33,477 nt of DNA from Herbaspirillum sp. (GCA_019233085.1 JAFAMT010000255.1:1-33477); one strand, 5' to 3'; shown: positions 1 to 10,082, counted from the first letter of the stretch. Program-made: numbers and translations. The notes: a model not told the origin generated them from the sequence alone.

Positions 1-762
1 CATCACCGGCAGGTGCAGCGCATGCGCCACGCCGATGGCCAGCGCGATCACCGAGATCACCAGCACGAACTGCGAGCTGCTCTCGCGGCCCAGCAGGCGT
101 GCCAGCGGCATCATCAGCCAGTAGGTGAGATAGGCCAGGATGGCCGAACCCACCAACGAGTAAAGGGTGTGCTGGATCAGCGTCCAGAAGGGTGTGCCGG
201 CCTCGTGCGCAATCACCGGTAGCAGGGCATAGGCCGCCAGCACCGCCACGAAGTTGTTGAGCGCTGTCATCGCCGCCAGCCGGCGCGTGACCTGCCCCTC
301 GGCCTTGAGGTCGCGCAGCACCACCAGTACCACGGCCGGCGCGGTGGCAATGGCCATCACCCCGCCCAGGAGGGCCATCACCGAATCGGTGCCGAACCAG
401 GTCAGCGCGATGCTGACGAAGCCGAAACACAATACCGCCGAGACGGCCACGGTGATCATGAGCCATTTCTCGCGGCGCAGCCAGCCGATGTCGACGTAGC
501 GGCCCAACTGGTAGACCACCAGCGCCACCGCGATGTCAGCGAAGATGTTGGTGACCTTGAGGACCTCGCCTGAGAGCAGGTTGAACCCGCCCGCGCCAAG
601 CAGGAAACCCACCAGCAGATAACCCGTGATGCGTGGCACCCACGGGGACTTGGAAACAACGTAGCCCGCAATCAGCCCAAAGAGCAGCAAGCCGCCGAAT
701 ACCAGCAAGGCATTCCATTGCAGCGTCTGTGCGAGGGTGAAAGACGGAAGAGCCCACTCCAT
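1..762 (-). CDS. Cation:proton antiporter (CPA2/KefB-type), N-terminal part; C-terminus beyond window
   Basis: Hand translation of the minus strand from ATG at 762 (MEWALPSFTLAQTLQWNALLVFGGLLLFGLIAGYVVSKSPWVPRITGYLLVGFLLGAGGFNLLSGEVLKVTNIFADIAVALVVYQLGRYVDIGWLRREKW...) is open to position 1. Hydrophobic segments, a 'PRITGYLLVGFLLG' motif typical of CPA2 exchangers, and an upstream GGAGGAG RBS. The ORF track lacks it because it runs off the window. Confidence 0.85.
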   Translation of the reverse strand, partial: MEWALPSFTLAQTLQWNALLVFGGLLLFGLIAGYVVSKSPWVPRITGYLLVGFLLGAGGFNLLSGEVLKVTNIFADIAVALVVYQLGRYVDIGWLRREKWLMITVAVSAVLCFGFVSIALTWFGTDSVMALLGGVMAIATAPAVVLVVLRDLKAEGQVTRRLAAMTALNNFVAVLAAYALLPVIAHEAGTPFWTLIQHTLYSLVGSAILAYLTYWLMMPLARLLGRESSSQFVLVISVIALAIGVAHALHLPVM

Positions 763-1051
763 ATCTCCTCCTGTAACGATTAGATTCGTGGAACCGCGCG
801 ATGGCTTGCACGGATCGCGAGAGCGGCGACAGGTTCTCCGACGATCTGTTCGGAAGCCTGCCGGAAGATGTCGTCACCGCCATGCCGGCAGGATCTGGAT
901 TGCCGGTCGACCGGTGAGCTGGTGATGCCACTCGTCGCGATGATCTTTTTTATAGTACAACGGAATAACTGAATTTCCTGATCTGATGTTTTTTGAATTT
1001 AGGGAACCTATCCGCAGCGCATGGAGTAGTTGATGGGAAGTTGAGACGGTC

Positions 1052-4000
1052 TCAATGTTCCAGCAACGCGCCATCGGCGGTAATCAGCGCAGACCTGATT
1101 CGCTTGTCAGAAAAGACCGACACGAGCGCGCTGCGATAACGGGCCAGCTGCGCCGCGTAATCACTGCGTTCACTCTCCAGCAGGCGCCGCTTGTAGTCGA
1201 GCACCCAGACTTCGTCATCGAACATGACCACGCGGTCCAGCCGCATGACGCCACCACCGGCGACGATCTCCATCTCGTTGCGCGCCCAGCGATGCAGGGC
1301 CGGATTGAAGAAGCGTTCCAGCTGCGGCTGCGCCAGCACCACGCGCGCCTGAGCGTGGACCACCTGCGCCATCTCGGCCGACACTCCCAGCCAGCGCACC
1401 AGCGCAGAGGCAGCCGGCAACGGCAGGGGCCATGCATTCCCATGGGTCATGCGTTCGAGCAGCGCGTGCAGGGCCACGCCTTCATCGATGGCATCGCTGC
1501 CGGTGAGCTGGCCATCCTCGGTGGCGGGCCTTGGCATGGCGTCATCCTCGTCGCTGCCGTCCATGCCAAACAGGGATGGTGGCATGGGCCGGGGATCGAA
1601 CAAGGGCAAGCTGAAATGTTCCTCGATGGCCGCCACATCGGCGCCATCGATGCTCTCCTGGCTGATCTCACGCACCGGCGCATTGCTGGCGAACAGGCGC
1701 TGGTACCAGCTGCCCTCCACCACCCCACCCTCGCCCGCGCCACGCGTGCCGGCCACGCCGGACACCAGCAGCAATTGCTTGGCGCGGGTGACGGCGACGT
1801 AGAGCAGGTTCCAGTCTTCCTGCTTGCGCAGCGCGTCTTCTTCCATGAATAACTTTTCGCGCGCCATGCCACGCTCGCTGCGGCGACCGAATGCCGACAG
1901 GTGGGTGGGTGCATCCTGGTCCTGCGGCCATTCGCAGAGGATACCCAGGTTGTCTTCCACCGATTCGCTGTGATTGGTGTCGAGGATGGCCACCACCGGC
2001 GCCTCCAGCCCCTTGGCGCTGTGCACGGTGAGGATGCGCACCGCCTCGGCGCTGGCATCCACGCTGGCCTCGTCGGGCGCATCGCCGCCGGCAGTGCGTT
2101 GCAGTACGCGCAGCGCATCGATGAACTTGGGCAGGCTGGGATAGCGGCCGGCATCCATGTTCAGCGACAGTTCGACAAAGGCGGCGATATTGCCCAGCGT
2201 CTGGCTGCGCGTGAGCGGCGAGGCGTTCTGCGCATAGCGCGCCACCAGGTCGCCCTGGTGCAGGATCATGTCCAGCAGGTCATGCACCGGCAGGTGCGGT
2301 GCCGCCTCCAGCCAGCGTTGCAGCAGGTGCACCGCCCGCACCAGCGCGGCCGAGGCCACGCCTTCGTCCTGCATGGCCAGCATGCGTGCCCACCAGTGGC
2401 CGCCGTCATCCTCCGCGGCGCGGCGGGCGATCTGTACCAGGTCGTCGTCGGCGGCGCCGATGATGGGGCTCTTCAACACGTGGGCCAGGGCTCGCGTGTC
2501 GTTGGGCGTGATGAGGAAGGTCAGCAGCGCGATCAGGTCAGCGATTTCCAGCGATTCGAGCAGGCCACCGCGCTTGTCCGAGATGAAGGGGATGCCGGCC
2601 GCGCGCAAGGCATTCTCGTAGGCGGCCAGGTGGGTGCGCTTGCGCACCAGCAGCATGATGTCGCTCCAGCGCATGGCGCGCGCGCCCTTGCCCTCGACTA
2701 CCGGCACCTCGCGGTAGGCTTTCAGCAAGGCTTGCGCCAGGGCCTGCCCTTCGAGCAGGCGGCGCGCATCGGCTTCGTCCTCACGCGGCGTGGTCAGGGG
2801 GTTGCGCCAGGTGGCGTGCTCCTCTGCTCCCTCCTCCGTGGCTGCGGCAGTCGCCTCCTCGGCATTGACGTTTTCGGCACCTTCGTCTTGCTTGACCAAG
2901 GGTAGCCGCCACACTTCGCCGCCGTCGAGTCCCAGCGTGGTCTGCCGCGCGAACAGTGCATTGCCGCCGATGACGAAGGAGTCGTTGAGCACCTCGACCA
3001 CGGCACTGGCATTGCGGCGCGTCTGGTTGGCACGCAGGATGGCCGCGCCCTGGGCGCGCAACAGGTCGCGCGCGGCCACGAACACGCGCGGCTCGGCGCG
3101 ACGGAAACGATAGATCGACTGCTTGGGATCGCCCACCACGAACACGCTGGGCTGGGCGGCGTCATCACCATAGGCGCGCAGCCAGGAGCGCACGATGCTC
3201 CATTGCAGCGGGTTGGTATCCTGGAACTCGTCCAGCAGGATGTGCTTGTAGCGCGCATCCAGGCGCGTCTGCAGGTAGGCGGCGCTGGCCTCGTCGTTGA
3301 GCAGGCGGTAGGCCTGCCATTCCAGATCGGCGAAGTCCAGCACGCGCTGCTCGGACTTGACCTCCTGATAGCAATCCAGATAGGCGCGACCGGCGGTGAA
3401 GACGGCGGCGTTGAGCTGCATCACCAGCCTTTCCTTGCTGCGTCCCTGCAACTGGCGCAGGGCCTCGCCGATGGCATTGAACTCTTCCTCGAAGGCCTCT
3501 AGCGCTGCCTCCTCGGCCAGGCTGAAATGCTGCACCAGGGCCGCTACGAAGGTCTTCACCTTGCCATTCTTGCGTGGCTTGTCCTTGTCGTCCACGAACT
3601 GGCTGTAGAGGCTCTCGAAGCTCTCCAGTGAAGCCTCGCCGCTCAATGCACTCTCGATGGCCACCGCCCGCGTCTTGTTGGCCGCGCCGCCCTGCCCCAG
3701 CAGGATGGCCACCTGGCTGGCGCGGGCACATAGCACAGACTCTTCCCACAGGGAGAGCCGCGCATCGCGGCGCGCGTCGTCGCCGCACATGCGTTCCAGC
3801 CACAGCAATGGGGACGGCGTATCGGATTGGCCCTCTTCATCGTCCGCTGCGACATCGTGCTGGGTCGCGGCCCACCATTCGGCGCGCTTGTCGATGAAGG
3901 CGTCGAGCAGCTGGCGCGCATTGAAGTCGCCCACCAGCTCATACAGCGCCAGTAGTGCCGCCTTGATGCGCTCGCCCTCAGGCCGGCCGAGCTGCTGCAT

Positions 4001-4525
4001 GAAGCGGCGATAGGCTTCGTCCAGCAGCTCGCCATTCTTTTCGGTGAGCGTATAGCCATGCGGCACGCCCGAGGCCAGTGGCGCTATCTGCAGCAGGCGC
4101 GCAAACCAGCTGTGGAAGGTATCGATGGACAGGCTCTGCTCGGAGGACAGGATGCGTTCGTACAGGCCACGTGCCAGCGGCAGCAGGCGCGCCAGGTCGC
4201 CCTCGGCCACACCGCGTTCGCGCAGCAGCGCGGCGGCTTCCTGCTGGTCGGCCAACGCCAGTTCGTGCAGCAATTCCATCAGGCGTTCGCGCATTTCCTG
4301 GGCCGCCTTGCGGGTGAAGGTGATGGCCAGCAGCTCGGGCGCCTGGGCTCCGGCCAGCAGCAGGCGCAGCATGCGCGCCACCAGCAGCCAGGTCTTGCCG
4401 CTGCCGGCGCAGGCTTCGACCACGACCGAATGACGCGGGTCACAAGCCGCACGGGTGAATTCAGGGGCGTCGACGGGCTTGCCGTCGACCTCGTAAGCGG
4501 CGGGCTGTCGGTCGAGCGCACTCAC
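1052..4525 (-). CDS. addA: AddA-like UvrD/RecB-type helicase-nuclease subunit
   Basis: Walker A 'VEACAGSGKTWLLVARML', motif 'ITFTRKAAQEMRERL', Walker B 'ILLDEFQDTNPLQW', 'RILTVHSAKGLEAPVV', 'LLYVAVTRAKQLLLVSG', C-terminal PD-(D/E)XK-like 'VWVLDYKRRL'. GTG start at 4525 overlaps the addB stop (GTGA); the track start at 4573 lies inside addB. Confidence 0.9.
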   Translation of the reverse strand: MSALDRQPAAYEVDGKPVDAPEFTRAACDPRHSVVVEACAGSGKTWLLVARMLRLLLAGAQAPELLAITFTRKAAQEMRERLMELLHELALADQQEAAALLRERGVAEGDLARLLPLARGLYERILSSEQSLSIDTFHSWFARLLQIAPLASGVPHGYTLTEKNGELLDEAYRRFMQQLGRPEGERIKAALLALYELVGDFNARQLLDAFIDKRAEWWAATQHDVAADDEEGQSDTPSPLLWLERMCGDDARRDARLSLWEESVLCARASQVAILLGQGGAANKTRAVAIESALSGEASLESFESLYSQFVDDKDKPRKNGKVKTFVAALVQHFSLAEEAALEAFEEEFNAIGEALRQLQGRSKERLVMQLNAAVFTAGRAYLDCYQEVKSEQRVLDFADLEWQAYRLLNDEASAAYLQTRLDARYKHILLDEFQDTNPLQWSIVRSWLRAYGDDAAQPSVFVVGDPKQSIYRFRRAEPRVFVAARDLLRAQGAAILRANQTRRNASAVVEVLNDSFVIGGNALFARQTTLGLDGGEVWRLPLVKQDEGAENVNAEEATAAATEEGAEEHATWRNPLTTPREDEADARRLLEGQALAQALLKAYREVPVVEGKGARAMRWSDIMLLVRKRTHLAAYENALRAAGIPFISDKRGGLLESLEIADLIALLTFLITPNDTRALAHVLKSPIIGAADDDLVQIARRAAEDDGGHWWARMLAMQDEGVASAALVRAVHLLQRWLEAAPHLPVHDLLDMILHQGDLVARYAQNASPLTRSQTLGNIAAFVELSLNMDAGRYPSLPKFIDALRVLQRTAGGDAPDEASVDASAEAVRILTVHSAKGLEAPVVAILDTNHSESVEDNLGILCEWPQDQDAPTHLSAFGRRSERGMAREKLFMEEDALRKQEDWNLLYVAVTRAKQLLLVSGVAGTRGAGEGGVVEGSWYQRLFASNAPVREISQESIDGADVAAIEEHFSLPLFDPRPMPPSLFGMDGSDEDDAMPRPATEDGQLTGSDAIDEGVALHALLERMTHGNAWPLPLPAASALVRWLGVSAEMAQVVHAQARVVLAQPQLERFFNPALHRWARNEMEIVAGGGVMRLDRVVMFDDEVWVLDYKRRLLESERSDYAAQLARYRSALVSVFSDKRIRSALITADGALLEH

Positions 4526-7284
4526 AGCCAGGCTCCCTTGCGGCACAGGCCGCGCATATCGCAATACTGGCATACCGACTCGACGCCGTTGGCGGGCAAG
4601 GGAGCGCCCTCTCCGACCTGCTGCATGGTGGTACTGATCTGCTGCTTGAGCATCTGCTGTTTCCGTTCAAAATCGGGCGCGGCGGCGTCGCCGGTCTTCT
4701 TATCGGCGCCCAGTTCCAGCGCCACGTAATGGGCATGCGCCATCTTGCCGCCGGCCAGCAGGCCGTAGAAGGCCAGCTGGTGATCGTCTTCGTCCCTGAG
4801 CTTTTGCTTCAGGCTGGCGGCGCTGCGGGTCTTGTAGTCCAGCAGGGCCTGTTCGCCGTTGTCGTTCCGGTCCACGCGGTCAAGGCGGCCGTGCAATTCC
4901 ATGCCGCCGCCCTCCCAGGTCAGCCGCTGCGACTGGGCCTGCTCGCCAAAGGCGAAATGCCAGCCTTCGGCTTCGCGTTCATTGGCCCACAGCAGGTAGG
5001 CCGGCATCACCTTCTGCCAGCGTGCATGGAAGGCCAGCGCCGCCGGGTGCTGCTGCATCTCGCGCTGGAACACTTCATCGGAGATGGCTTCCAGCAGCGC
5101 CGGGCGCGCCGCCAGCGGCGTGGCGTGGTCGCGCAGGTGTTCGTGATAGCGGTTCAGGATCTCGTGCAGCCAGCTGCCGTAGTCGCGCTTCTCGGGCATG
5201 TCCGAGAGTTCGTCCATCACCGCCACGCGCAGCATGCGCGCCGCAAAGAATTGATAGGGGCAGGCCAGGAAGGTGCCGAAACCGCTGGCCGAGAGTTTTT
5301 CCGGCAGCAGCTCGGGCGCGCTGGGCGCGGGCATCCGGGAGGATTGCGCAAGCAGCTTGCGCGGCGGCGGTGGCAGATCCAGGCGCGACAAGGGCGGCTG
5401 GCCATGCTGGGCCAGCTTCAGTTCGAGCCGCTGCAGCCACGGGCTGACCGGATTGGGTTCGCCATCCTGCAGGGTCTGCCAGCACAGCACGACCTCATCG
5501 TTCACGCACAGCAATTCGGTCAGGTCACGCAATTGCTGGCGCTGGCGCGTAGCGCGTGTGGCCAGGTTCAACTCGCGCCGCACGGCATTGGAGAAGAACA
5601 GCGTCTCCTGCGGCGGTGAGGGCAGGTGGGCGGCGTCGGCACCGATGACCAGGACGGCATCGAAGCGACGCAGGCGCGCACCGTTGAGCGGCAGCATCAC
5701 CACGCGGCGATCGCTGATGGGCGGCATGTAGGAGGTCGCATCCAGGCGCAGGTTCAACAAGGCGCGCCATTCCGCAAAGGAGAAACTGTCCTGCAGTCCA
5801 CCCTGCTCGGCGGCGATCTCGTCGAGCATCAACAGGCATTGCTCGCCGGCGCCGTCTTCGCGCAACGCCGCTTCCATCCCCAGGGCCTGGCACAGCGCGC
5901 GCTGGGTGTCACACCATTGCGCCAGCGTCTTGCGACCACCGAAGCGGGCGGCCTGCCTGGCCAGCGTGACGATCCATTGCAGCTCCGCGGGATCGCTGGA
6001 CTCGGCAAAGGCTGCTTGCAGGGCTTGCCAGTCGCCGGCGATGTTGGCGCGACGCAGCCGGGCCTCGATGCGCATGACGCGGTCGGCCTTGCCCTCCTCG
6101 GCGGGGAAGACGAAGGGCGACTTCAGCAGGTCCAGCAGCGCATTGGTCTCGCCGCGCGCCGAGACCAGGTCGTTCCAGGCCGCCAGTGCGGCGGCGGCGC
6201 GGGTGGTGGAGAGTTTCCAGCCGGTCTCGTCGGCCACCGCTACCTGGGCGCGCTCCAGCAGGGCGCGCAGGCGACGGGCGGTGACGCGGTCTTGCGCGAC
6301 GATGGCGATCTCGTTCTTGCCCTGCTCCAGCCAGCGCAACACGATCTGGGCGCTTTGCACGGCGGCGTTCTCCAGATCCGTCGCCGCACACAAGGTGGGC
6401 AACGCAGGGCGCGACGGCGTTGGATGCTCCGGCCCGGCTTCATCGGGCGGGATGCCCTGGTCCTCCTGCACCAGTTCCCCCCAGGCGGAAAGATAGAGCG
6501 GGTGCAACGGCGCGATGGCCGGCCGGCTCCAGTCCAGCGTGACGATACGCACCGGCTGGCGCCCTGCGTAGGCGTCCAGGAAGGCCGCATCCAGTGGCTC
6601 CGGCTCGGTCGGACTGACCCACACCAGCGGCAGGCTGGCGCGCTCGGCCAGGGCCAGCATGGCATCGAAACGCTGGACGATGCGGTCGCCGGCATCGAGC
6701 TGGCTCTTCCAGACCTGCCAGACCAGCGCGGCTTCGTCGGAGAGCATGCCATGCGCCGAGGGTGCCAGCGGCTCCAGCAGCTGTGCCAGCGCCTGGGTCC
6801 AGCGACCGGCCGCAGCATCGTCTGCATCCTGGGCACCGGCGCGGATCTCCGGCAGCAGCGCCAGGGTCAGCTCGTCGGACAAGGCCAAAAGCGTATGCGC
6901 CAGCGGCAACAGGTCGGCATTGCGACGGGCGGAAAACATTTTCTTCAGCCAGGCATGCTCGCGCAGCTGCGCATACAACTGCATGAGGCGCTCGCTCTCG
7001 GAGGGCGGCGCCTGCTCGCCCGGCGGCTGCATGGCCAGCAAGCCCGACAGGGTATTGATGCGCGGTGCGATATAAGGCCGCCGCAGCTCGCGCGCCAGCG
7101 CTGCCTTGAAATTCTGCGCATGGGAAAACGCCGGCACCATCAATTGCACGCCCGAAAAATCCAGCGCCTTGCCGTCCTGCTCCTGCAAGGCCTGCCCCAA
7201 TGGCTGGCCGGGTTGCAGCAGCAGGCGCACGGCCTGTTGCCAGAAATCGGGAGAAGGCGGGATCGGTACGGTCGCTGGCAGCAT
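4522..7284 (-). CDS. addB: AddB-like PD-(D/E)XK nuclease subunit with probable Fe-S cysteine cluster
   Basis: C-terminal nuclease 'QALLDYKTRSAASLKQKL', cysteines 'CPYQFFAARM' plus 'CQYCDMRGLC', coupled to the downstream addA-like gene. ATG at 7284 preferred over the TTG at 7302 in the track. Confidence 0.85.
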   Translation of the reverse strand: MLPATVPIPPSPDFWQQAVRLLLQPGQPLGQALQEQDGKALDFSGVQLMVPAFSHAQNFKAALARELRRPYIAPRINTLSGLLAMQPPGEQAPPSESERLMQLYAQLREHAWLKKMFSARRNADLLPLAHTLLALSDELTLALLPEIRAGAQDADDAAAGRWTQALAQLLEPLAPSAHGMLSDEAALVWQVWKSQLDAGDRIVQRFDAMLALAERASLPLVWVSPTEPEPLDAAFLDAYAGRQPVRIVTLDWSRPAIAPLHPLYLSAWGELVQEDQGIPPDEAGPEHPTPSRPALPTLCAATDLENAAVQSAQIVLRWLEQGKNEIAIVAQDRVTARRLRALLERAQVAVADETGWKLSTTRAAAALAAWNDLVSARGETNALLDLLKSPFVFPAEEGKADRVMRIEARLRRANIAGDWQALQAAFAESSDPAELQWIVTLARQAARFGGRKTLAQWCDTQRALCQALGMEAALREDGAGEQCLLMLDEIAAEQGGLQDSFSFAEWRALLNLRLDATSYMPPISDRRVVMLPLNGARLRRFDAVLVIGADAAHLPSPPQETLFFSNAVRRELNLATRATRQRQQLRDLTELLCVNDEVVLCWQTLQDGEPNPVSPWLQRLELKLAQHGQPPLSRLDLPPPPRKLLAQSSRMPAPSAPELLPEKLSASGFGTFLACPYQFFAARMLRVAVMDELSDMPEKRDYGSWLHEILNRYHEHLRDHATPLAARPALLEAISDEVFQREMQQHPAALAFHARWQKVMPAYLLWANEREAEGWHFAFGEQAQSQRLTWEGGGMELHGRLDRVDRNDNGEQALLDYKTRSAASLKQKLRDEDDHQLAFYGLLAGGKMAHAHYVALELGADKKTGDAAAPDFERKQQMLKQQISTTMQQVGEGAPLPANGVESVCQYCDMRGLCRKGAWL

Positions 7285-7780
7285 GCGGTCAGGAGGCTTC
7301 AAAAACGGTCAGGAAATGTCCCGGAGGCTCGGAAAGTGTCGAAAACGGCCGAAAAAGGGTCTGCGGCAGGTATGCGCTCATTGTATTTTTCTCTCGGCCT
7401 GACAGTTTTTTTCAATCACCGGCCTCGGTGGACTGCATCGCATTGTATGTCAGGCGGGGGCCCCGGCGAACCTGATTTTCCCGCGCCGCCGGCGGCAAAG
7501 CCGCTACCGGCCTCGCCCGCCAGCTGATCGGGGCAATGAGGATGGCAGACAACACGCGCCCCTACGGCCGTCTACACTTTCCGCCAAAATGGGTTATGAT
7601 TGCCTCTGTATCCCGCCGCTTACCTCTGCCGCGCTTCAAATACAACTTGAATCGGCGCGCAACGACTCCACGTACACCAAGCAACTCCGGAAGCGTTGAT
7701 GGCTCACGCCAGGCTCAATGGTATGTGTCCACCGGCGCTATTTGACTACTTACTACATTGCCTCCACCCGAGGATCTGCC

Positions 7781-8107
7781 ATGAGCGAAAACATCAAACA
7801 TATTACCGACGCCTCCTTCGAAGCCGACGTGCTGAAGTCCGACAAGCCTGTGCTGGTCGATTTCTGGGCGGAATGGTGCGGCCCCTGCAAGGCGATCGCC
7901 CCCATCCTGGAAGAAGTCGCCAAGGAATACGACGGCAAGCTGCAAATCGCCAAGCTGGACGTGGATTCCAACCAGGCCGTGCCGGCCAAGTTCGGCATCC
8001 GCGGCATCCCGACCCTGATCCTGTTCAAGAACGGTGCAGCCGCAGCCCAGAAGGTGGGCGCATTGGCCAAGGGCCAGCTGACCTCGTTCATCGACAGCAA
8101 CATCTAA
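7781..8107 (+). CDS. trxA: Thioredoxin 1
   Basis: [18 protein letters not shown]...[16 protein letters not shown]...[19 protein letters not shown] active site. ATG at 7781; the track start at 7718 is too far upstream. Confidence 0.97.
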   Translation: MSENIKHITDASFEADVLKSDKPVLVDFWAEWCGPCKAIAPILEEVAKEYDGKLQIAKLDVDSNQAVPAKFGIRGIPTLILFKNGAAAAQKVGALAKGQLTSFIDSNI

Positions 8108-8235
8108 ATCATGTATCCGATGGCGGCGCGCTCGCGCTGCCATCCGCCCGGCGCCCGCAGCGCCGGGCTTGTTCCCAGAACCACACCACGCAATTCCCTC
8201 CCCCACCTTTATTTATCCCGTCCCGGGACACTCAT

Positions 8236-9498
8236 ATGCACTTATCAGAACTAAAAGCGATGCACGTCTCTGCCTTGCTGGAAATGGCAATCAGCCTGGA
8301 CATCGAGAATGCTGCGCGCCTGCGCAAACAGGAACTCATGTTTGCCATCCTGAAGAAGCGCGCGAAATCAGGAGAACAGATCTTTGGCGATGGCGCCCTC
8401 GAAGTGCTGCCTGACGGCTTCGGCTTCCTGCGCTCGCCCGACGCCAGCTACATGGCGTCCACCGACGACATCTATATCTCGCCTTCGCAGATCCGCCGCT
8501 TCAACCTGCATACCGGTGACTCCATCGAAGGTGAAGTGCGTACGCCCAAGGACGGCGAGCGCTATTTCGCCCTGGTCAAGGTCGACAAGGTCAACGGCGA
8601 ACCGCCGGAAGCCTCCAAGCACCGCATCCTGTTCGAAAACCTCACGCCGCTGCACCCCAACAAGCTGCTGCAGCTTGAGCGCGAGATGCGCGGCGAGGAA
8701 AACATCACCGGCCGCATCATCGACCTGATCGCCCCGGTCGGTCGCGGCCAGCGCGGCCTGCTGGTGGCCTCGCCCAAGTCGGGCAAGTCGGTGATGCTGC
8801 AACACATCGCCCACGCCATCACCACCAATCATCCGGACACCGTGATGATCGTGCTGCTGATCGACGAGCGTCCTGAAGAAGTGACCGAAATGCAGCGCTC
8901 GGTGCGCGGCGAAGTGGTGGCCTCCACCTTCGACGAACCGGCCACGCGTCACGTCCAGGTCGCCGAGATGGTGCTGGAAAAGGCCAAGCGCCTGGTCGAA
9001 ATGAAGAAGGACGTGGTCATCCTGCTGGACTCGATCACCCGTCTGGCACGCGCCTACAACACCGTCATCCCGGCCTCCGGCAAGGTGCTCACCGGTGGTG
9101 TGGACGCCAACGCCCTGCAACGCCCGAAGCGTTTCTTCGGCGCGGCGCGTAACGTCGAGGAAGGCGGCTCGCTGACCATCATCGCCACCGCCCTGATCGA
9201 AACCGGCTCGCGCATGGATGACGTGATCTTTGAAGAATTCAAGGGTACCGGCAACATGGAAGTGCACCTGGAGCGCCGCCTGGCCGAGAAGCGCGTCTAC
9301 CCGGCCATCAACCTCTCCAAGTCCGGCACCCGCCGCGAAGAGCTGCTGATCAAGCCCGACCAGCTGCAGAAGATCTGGGTGCTGCGCAAGCTGATGTACG
9401 ACATGGACGAGATCGAGGCGATGGAATTCATCCTCGACAAGATGAAGTCCACCAAGAACAACGCCGAGTTCTTCGACATGATGCGTCGCGGCAACTAA
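8236..9498 (+). CDS. rho: Transcription termination factor Rho
   Basis: [41 protein letters not shown]...[24 protein letters not shown]...[20 protein letters not shown] at 8236; the upstream part of the 600-aa track ORF is out of frame with trxA and spurious. Confidence 0.98.
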   Translation: MHLSELKAMHVSALLEMAISLDIENAARLRKQELMFAILKKRAKSGEQIFGDGALEVLPDGFGFLRSPDASYMASTDDIYISPSQIRRFNLHTGDSIEGEVRTPKDGERYFALVKVDKVNGEPPEASKHRILFENLTPLHPNKLLQLEREMRGEENITGRIIDLIAPVGRGQRGLLVASPKSGKSVMLQHIAHAITTNHPDTVMIVLLIDERPEEVTEMQRSVRGEVVASTFDEPATRHVQVAEMVLEKAKRLVEMKKDVVILLDSITRLARAYNTVIPASGKVLTGGVDANALQRPKRFFGAARNVEEGGSLTIIATALIETGSRMDDVIFEEFKGTGNMEVHLERRLAEKRVYPAINLSKSGTRREELLIKPDQLQKIWVLRKLMYDMDEIEAMEFILDKMKSTKNNAEFFDMMRRGN

Positions 9499-9527
9499 GC
9501 GCATCACATCGCTGCCTCACCCGGTGA

Positions 9528-9560
9528 AACGGCATGCCTGCTCGCAGGCATGCCGTTTTT
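9528..9560 (+). terminator. Rho-independent terminator downstream of rho
   Basis: AACGGCATGCCTG-CTCG-CAGGCATGCCGTTTTT: 13-bp perfect stem, tetraloop, T tract. Confidence 0.93.
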
Positions 9561-9637
9561 CATTGCCTGGAGAGCAACAGAATTCTCGCCAATGATCCCG
9601 AAAAACCACGCCCGGACTGGCCAGGGCACTGCATACC

Positions 9638-9668
9638 TTGACCCAAGCCCCTGATTTGATTGTATAAT
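9638..9668 (+). promoter_or_regulatory. Probable sigma70 promoter for rpmE2
   Basis: TTGACC (9638-9643), 19-nt spacer, TATAAT (9663-9668), ~100 bp before the rpmE2 ATG and after the rho terminator. Confidence 0.6.
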
Positions 9669-9767
9669 TTCGGACTTTTCCAAACCGGCAAGTGATCATC
9701 AATCGGGTCAAGAAGCAGGGCGACCGACGAAGTGGCGATTGGCTACCAAACTACTCTTGAGGCAATC

Positions 9768-10037
9768 ATGAAAGAAGGCATCCACCCGGATTACCGCGAA
9801 GTCCTGTTCCACGACGTGTCGAACGACTTCAAGTTCATCACCCGCTCCACCATCGGTACCCGCGAAACCGCTGAGTTCGAAGGCAAGCAATATCCCCTGG
9901 TGAAGATCGAAGTTTCGGCTGAATCCCACCCGTTCTACACCGGCAAGCACAAGATCGTCGACACCGCTGGCCGCGTCGAGAAGTTCCGCCAGAAGTTCGG
10001 TTCCGTCGGTTCGAAGACTGCTGTCTCGAAGGCGTAA
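9768..10037 (+). CDS. rpmE2: 50S ribosomal protein L31, type B (cysteine-free)
   Basis: [78 protein letters not shown]; no Cys residues; directly follows rho. Confidence 0.95.
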   Translation: MKEGIHPDYREVLFHDVSNDFKFITRSTIGTRETAEFEGKQYPLVKIEVSAESHPFYTGKHKIVDTAGRVEKFRQKFGSVGSKTAVSKA

Positions 10038-10053
10038 TCAGCACTTCCCTCAG

Positions 10054-10082
10054 AAAAAGGCAGCTCCGGCTGCCTTTTTTTG
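10054..10082 (+). terminator. Rho-independent terminator downstream of rpmE2
   Basis: AAAAAGGCAGCTCCGGCTGCCTTTTTTTG: GGCAG-CTCCGG-CTGCC with flanking A and T tracts. Confidence 0.92.

Noticed and set aside
5626-7527. 633-aa plus-strand ORF opposite addB
   Set aside because: Gln/Arg/His/Gly-rich shadow ORF on the antisense of a well-supported gene; typical of high-GC codon usage, no family motif.
7696-8235. N-terminal extension of the rho ORF through trxA
   Set aside because: Open frame only by chance in the trxA coding region; canonical Rho start MHLSELK is at 8236.
8368-9507. 379-aa minus-strand ORF opposite rho, and similar long ORFs opposite tsaD (18387-19550) and MATE (12022-13098)
   Set aside because: Same GC-driven antisense pattern; compositionally biased and without recognizable domains.
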